DNA from: Dactylosporangium sp. AC04546
GTDB taxonomy: Bacteria > Actinomycetota > Actinomycetes > Mycobacteriales > Micromonosporaceae
Length of the DNA stretch: 64,000 bases
NCBI RefSeq assembly: GCF_022095675.1
Contig: NZ_JAHYSG010000051.1
Location: forward strand, 1 to 64,000
Direction: 5' to 3'
The translations under genes and the position numbers were made by a program. Numbering within the stretch: position 1 is the first letter of the stretch; each line of letters starts with the position of its first letter. This document shows positions 61,223 to 64,000 of this stretch, piece after piece. The notes beneath the pieces were generated by a model. It searched no databases, was not told the origin of the DNA, and saw only the letters and a program-made list of their open reading frames with translations.

Positions 61223-63630
61223 GTGCACCGTTCCCCGCGCAACCTGCTGCTCGCCTCCGCCGTGGCCGTCGCGACCGCCGCCACCAGCGCCGCCTGGCTG
61301 CTGGCGGCTTCCCCGGCCAGCGCCGCGGTGAGCCTCTCCGACGTCGTACCCGCGCCGGTGTCGGCGCAGCCCGCGGCTGGCGTGACCTACACGCTGCCGT
61401 CGAACGCCGTGATCCAGACCGCGGCCGGCGCCGCCGACGCTGGCAACTACCTCGCCGGCATCCTCCGCCCGTCGACCGGCTACGCGCTGCCGGTTTCGAC
61501 CACGACCGGCACGCCGACGAGCGGCATCGCACTGCTGCTGTCCGGTGCCGACCCCAGCGTGGGGGCCGAGGGTTACCAGCTCGACGTGACCGCCGCCGCC
61601 GTCACGCTCCGCGCGCAGACCGCGGCCGGACTGTTCCACGGGGTGCAGACCCTGCGGCAGCTGCTGCCGGCGACGGTCGAGGCGCAGACCGTCCAGAATG
61701 GACCGTGGACGGTCACCGGCGGCCGGATCGTCGACTACCCGCGCTACGCCTACCGCGGCGCGATGCTCGACGTGTCACGGCACTTCTTCGGCGTGGACAC
61801 GGTCAAGCGCTACATCGACGAGATCGCGCAGTACAAGCTCAACACCCTGCACCTGCACCTCTCCGACGACCAGGGCTGGCGGATCGTGATCGACGCCTGG
61901 CCGCAGCTGGCCACCTACGGCGGCAGCACCCAGGTGGGCGGCGGCGCGGGCGGCTACTACACCAAGGCGCAATACTCCGACCTGGTCTCCTACGCGGCAT
62001 CGCGACAGATCACCATCGTGCCCGAGATCGACATGCCCGGCCACACCAACGCCGCACTCGCCTCCTACGCGCAGCTCAACTGCAACAACACGGCCCCGCC
62101 GCTCTACACCGGCACGAACGTCGGCTTCAGCTCGCTGTGCGTCAGCAAGGAGGTCACCTACACGTTCGTGCAGCAGGTGCTCAACGAGCTCGCCGCCATC
62201 ACCCCTGGGCCGTATCTGCACATCGGCGGCGACGAGGCGTCGAGCACGCCGGCGGCGGACTACACCGCGTTCATGAACCGGGTGCAGCCCTTCGTCGGCG
62301 CGGTCGGCAAGACCGTCGTCGGCTGGCACCAGATCGGGCAGGCCAACCACACGACGAACCGTGTCGCGCAGTACTGGGGAACGTCCACATCGGACGCGGA
62401 CCTGAGCGCAGCGGTGAGCAAGGGCGACAAGATCCTGCTGTCGCCGGCGAACAAGACGTACCTCGACATGAAGTACACCAACTCGACCCCGCTCGGCCTG
62501 ACCTGGGCCGGCCTCATCGAGGTGCAGACCGCCTACAACTGGGACCCGGGCGCCTACCTCTCCGGCGTGCCGGCCAGCGCGATCCTCGGTGTGGAGGCGC
62601 CGATGTGGTCGGAGACGCTCACCAAGCTGGCCGACATCGAGTTCATGGCGTTCCCGCGGATGCCGGCCCTGGCCGAGCTGGCGTGGTCGCCGCAGGCGGC
62701 ACGTAACTGGGACACGTTCAAGGTGCGGCTCGGCGCGCAGGGCCCACGGTGGACGGTGCAAGGGATCAACTACTACAGCTCGCCGCAGGTCCCGTGGGGC
62801 ACGCAGCCGACGACGCGCAGCGCATACACCCAGATCCAGGCCGAGAGCTACAACGCCCAGACCGGGACGCAGACCGAGACCACCACCGACACCGGCGGCG
62901 GCCAGAGCATCGGCTACGTCACGCCCGGCGACACGCTCGCCTACACCTCGACTTCGGCGCGGCGTCGCCGGCCTCGGTCACGACCCGGCTGGCCTCCGGC
63001 GCGTCCAGCGGCACCATCCAGTACCGCCTGGACTCCACCACCGGCCCGATCATCGCCAGCGTCCCCGTCACCTCCACCGGCGGCTGGCAGACCTGGACCA
63101 CCAACACCACCAACCTCACCGGCGCGGCCACCGGCGTGCACCGGCTGTACCTCACCTTCACCGGCACCGCGGGCACCGACTTCGTCAACCTCAACTGGCT
63201 ACAGTTCAACGCCGGCAGCGGACTGCCCAACGCATACAGCGTGCGGCAGGCGGAGAGCTTCAGCAGCCAATCCGGCACCCAGACCGAAACCACCACCGAC
63301 ACCGGCGGCGGCCAGAACATCGGCTACATCACGCCCGGCGACACGCTCGCCTACACCAACGTGGACTTCGGCACCCCGACCGCGGCCTCGGTGACCACCC
63401 GGCTGGCCTCCGGCGCATCCAGCGGCACCATCCAGTACCGCCTGGACTCCACCACCGGCCCGATCATCGCCAGCGTCCCCGTCACCTCCACCGGCGGCTG
63501 GCAGACCTGGACCACCAACACCACCAACCTCACCGGCGCGGCCACCGGCGTCCACACGGTGTTCCTCACCTTCACCGGCACCGCGGGCACCGACTTCGTC
63601 AACCTCAACTGGTTCCAGTTCAACCGGTAG
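61223..63630 (+). pseudogene. GH20 beta-N-acetylhexosaminidase with two CBM6-like modules, frameshifted
   Basis: The gene encodes a signal peptide (to about residue 34, PASAAVS), a GH20b N-terminal domain, and a GH20 catalytic barrel with RGAMLDVSRHFFGVDTVKRY, LHLHLSDDQGWRI and the Asp337-Glu338 pair in HIGGDEASS; WSETL and WSPQAARNW follow. GGAGG precedes the GTG. Two carbohydrate-binding modules of about 130 residues follow. At about 62947 the frame shifts: GDTLAYT continues in another frame as DFGAASPASVTTRL. Compared with the second module, four bases are missing there. The catalytic domain is intact, but module 1 is broken and module 2 lost unless the shift is a sequencing error. Confidence 0.85.
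62836..63627 (+). repeat. tandem duplication of a CBM6-like module
   Basis: Two nearly identical copies lie at about 62836-63210 and 63244-63627. They are offset by 410 bases before position 62947 and by 414 after it, which locates a 4-base deletion in the first copy. A stretch of more than 150 bases around 63001-63150 and 63415-63564 is almost unchanged, so the duplication is recent or maintained by gene conversion. Confidence 0.88.
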
Positions 63631-63638
63631 CACCTGTT

Positions 63639-64000
63639 TCACACTGTGCGGCCCGGTTTGCCTGCGACCAGGATGTCGCGCTGAATGACCTGGTCCACGG
63701 GGTGGCGGAAGGCGTCGCAGGGTGTGTCGTCGAGCACCTCGAGGCCGGCGGCGGCGAGCACGCCGCCGGCCTCCTCGCGCCGCGCCACGGGTCTCCCGGA
63801 CTCAGCGGGTACCTGAACCCAGGACGCCGTCAGACTGCGGCGCCGTCGCGCGAGCTCAGGGAACTGCTGGATCGTCGGGGTCGACCAGCGACCCAGGTCC
63901 GACAGCCAGAGCACACAGTGCCCCCGGAACGTCATGCCGTCCCACCAGAGGTTCTGCCGTACACGCTGATCCCGCCGCTCGGCGGCTCCACCATCACCGA
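63639..64000 (-). CDS. C-terminal part of an unrecognised protein, cut by the window edge
   Basis: The frame is open from the right edge to the stop at 63639, about 120 residues. Readable parts are QNLWWDGMTFRGHCVLWLSD, PTIQQFPELARRRR and LDDTPCDAFRHPVDQVIQ. An internal ATG at 63935 exists, but the sequence upstream of it in frame has no stop and looks coding, so the gene probably starts beyond the window. No family is recognised. It converges with the hexosaminidase gene. Confidence 0.5.
   Translation of the reverse strand, partial: GDGGAAERRDQRVRQNLWWDGMTFRGHCVLWLSDLGRWSTPTIQQFPELARRRRSLTASWVQVPAESGRPVARREEAGGVLAAAGLEVLDDTPCDAFRHPVDQVIQRDILVAGKPGRTV

Noticed and set aside
61223..63630. Programmed ribosomal frameshift in the GH20 gene
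   Set aside because: No slippery heptamer is seen at 62940-62950, and the comparison of the two modules shows a plain 4-base loss.
63639..63935. A complete 98-residue gene starting at 63935
   Set aside because: The frame stays open to the window edge with coding-like sequence, so it is more likely the end of a longer gene.
1..64000. CRISPR arrays, rRNA or tRNA genes
   Set aside because: The only short tandem repeat has no spacers, and no rRNA or tRNA-like sequence was noticed on either strand.

Overview
The window is high-GC DNA with many GTG starts, dense 4-bp gene overlaps and families typical of filamentous actinomycetes: a CU044_5270-type gene behind an ECF sigma factor, WYL and PucR regulators, an AA10 LPMO with a CebR-like box, and GH20 with CBM6-like modules. 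A member of the Micromonosporaceae or Streptomyces-like lineages is likely, but no rRNA or other species marker is present. I see no rRNA, tRNA or CRISPR array. The sequence reads as a chromosomal arm rich in catabolic, transport and regulatory genes, with several decaying genes.

Layout. 1-2.2 kb: a 9-bp tandem repeat, an alpha/beta hydrolase and a broken YbfB-type MFS transporter. 2.2-5.9 kb: an SHMT-fold enzyme and an orphan TAXI binding protein, divergent from a PucR regulator. 5.9-8.4 kb: a TetR/cupin/DUF4865/phosphotriesterase-like operon with a palindromic operator. 8.6-14.6 kb: CPBP protease, hydrolase, ArsR remnant, WYL regulator with a divergent small gene, and a CPA1 antiporter. 15.0-20.1 kb: a six-gene operon (ECF sigma, CU044_5270 protein, lipoprotein, adaptor, MacB-type ABC pair). 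20.2-23.1 kb: a secreted esterase, divergent from an IS701-like transposase that has lost its catalytic residues and is fused to a full TetR regulator.

23.3-33.2 kb: a LysR-controlled catabolic cluster with an EAR/EPTP beta-propeller, an unknown protein, a branched-chain-amino-acid-type ABC importer (permease and ATPase fused), an HpcH/HpaI aldolase and a PDC-lactonase-like amidohydrolase. 33.3-34.7 kb: an integrase remnant and an LPMO stopped by a nonsense codon behind a CebR-like box. 34.8-42.3 kb: glnT-glxB-glxC-glxD-sarcosine-oxidase-regulator plus amtB, which I interpret as an N-methylglutamate-type methylamine (or other small amine) route.

42.4-60.4 kb: a second catabolic region. It holds a ten-gene oligopeptide-type ABC operon with four metabolic enzymes and a secreted FG-GAP protein, then a DapA-family lyase, a D-aminoacylase and an enolase-superfamily dehydratase. 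A GntR regulator and a large soluble beta-propeller follow. A shared 9-mer upstream of three of its transcription units suggests one regulon. 60.4-64.0 kb: a methyltransferase remnant, a frameshifted GH20 hexosaminidase with duplicated carbohydrate-binding modules, and a gene running off the right edge.

The most unusual item is the dead-transposase/TetR fusion at 21555-23102. The methylamine-type operon with a monomeric oxidase, the SHMT homologue lacking the conserved Glu, and the EAR-propeller catabolic cluster are the next best leads.
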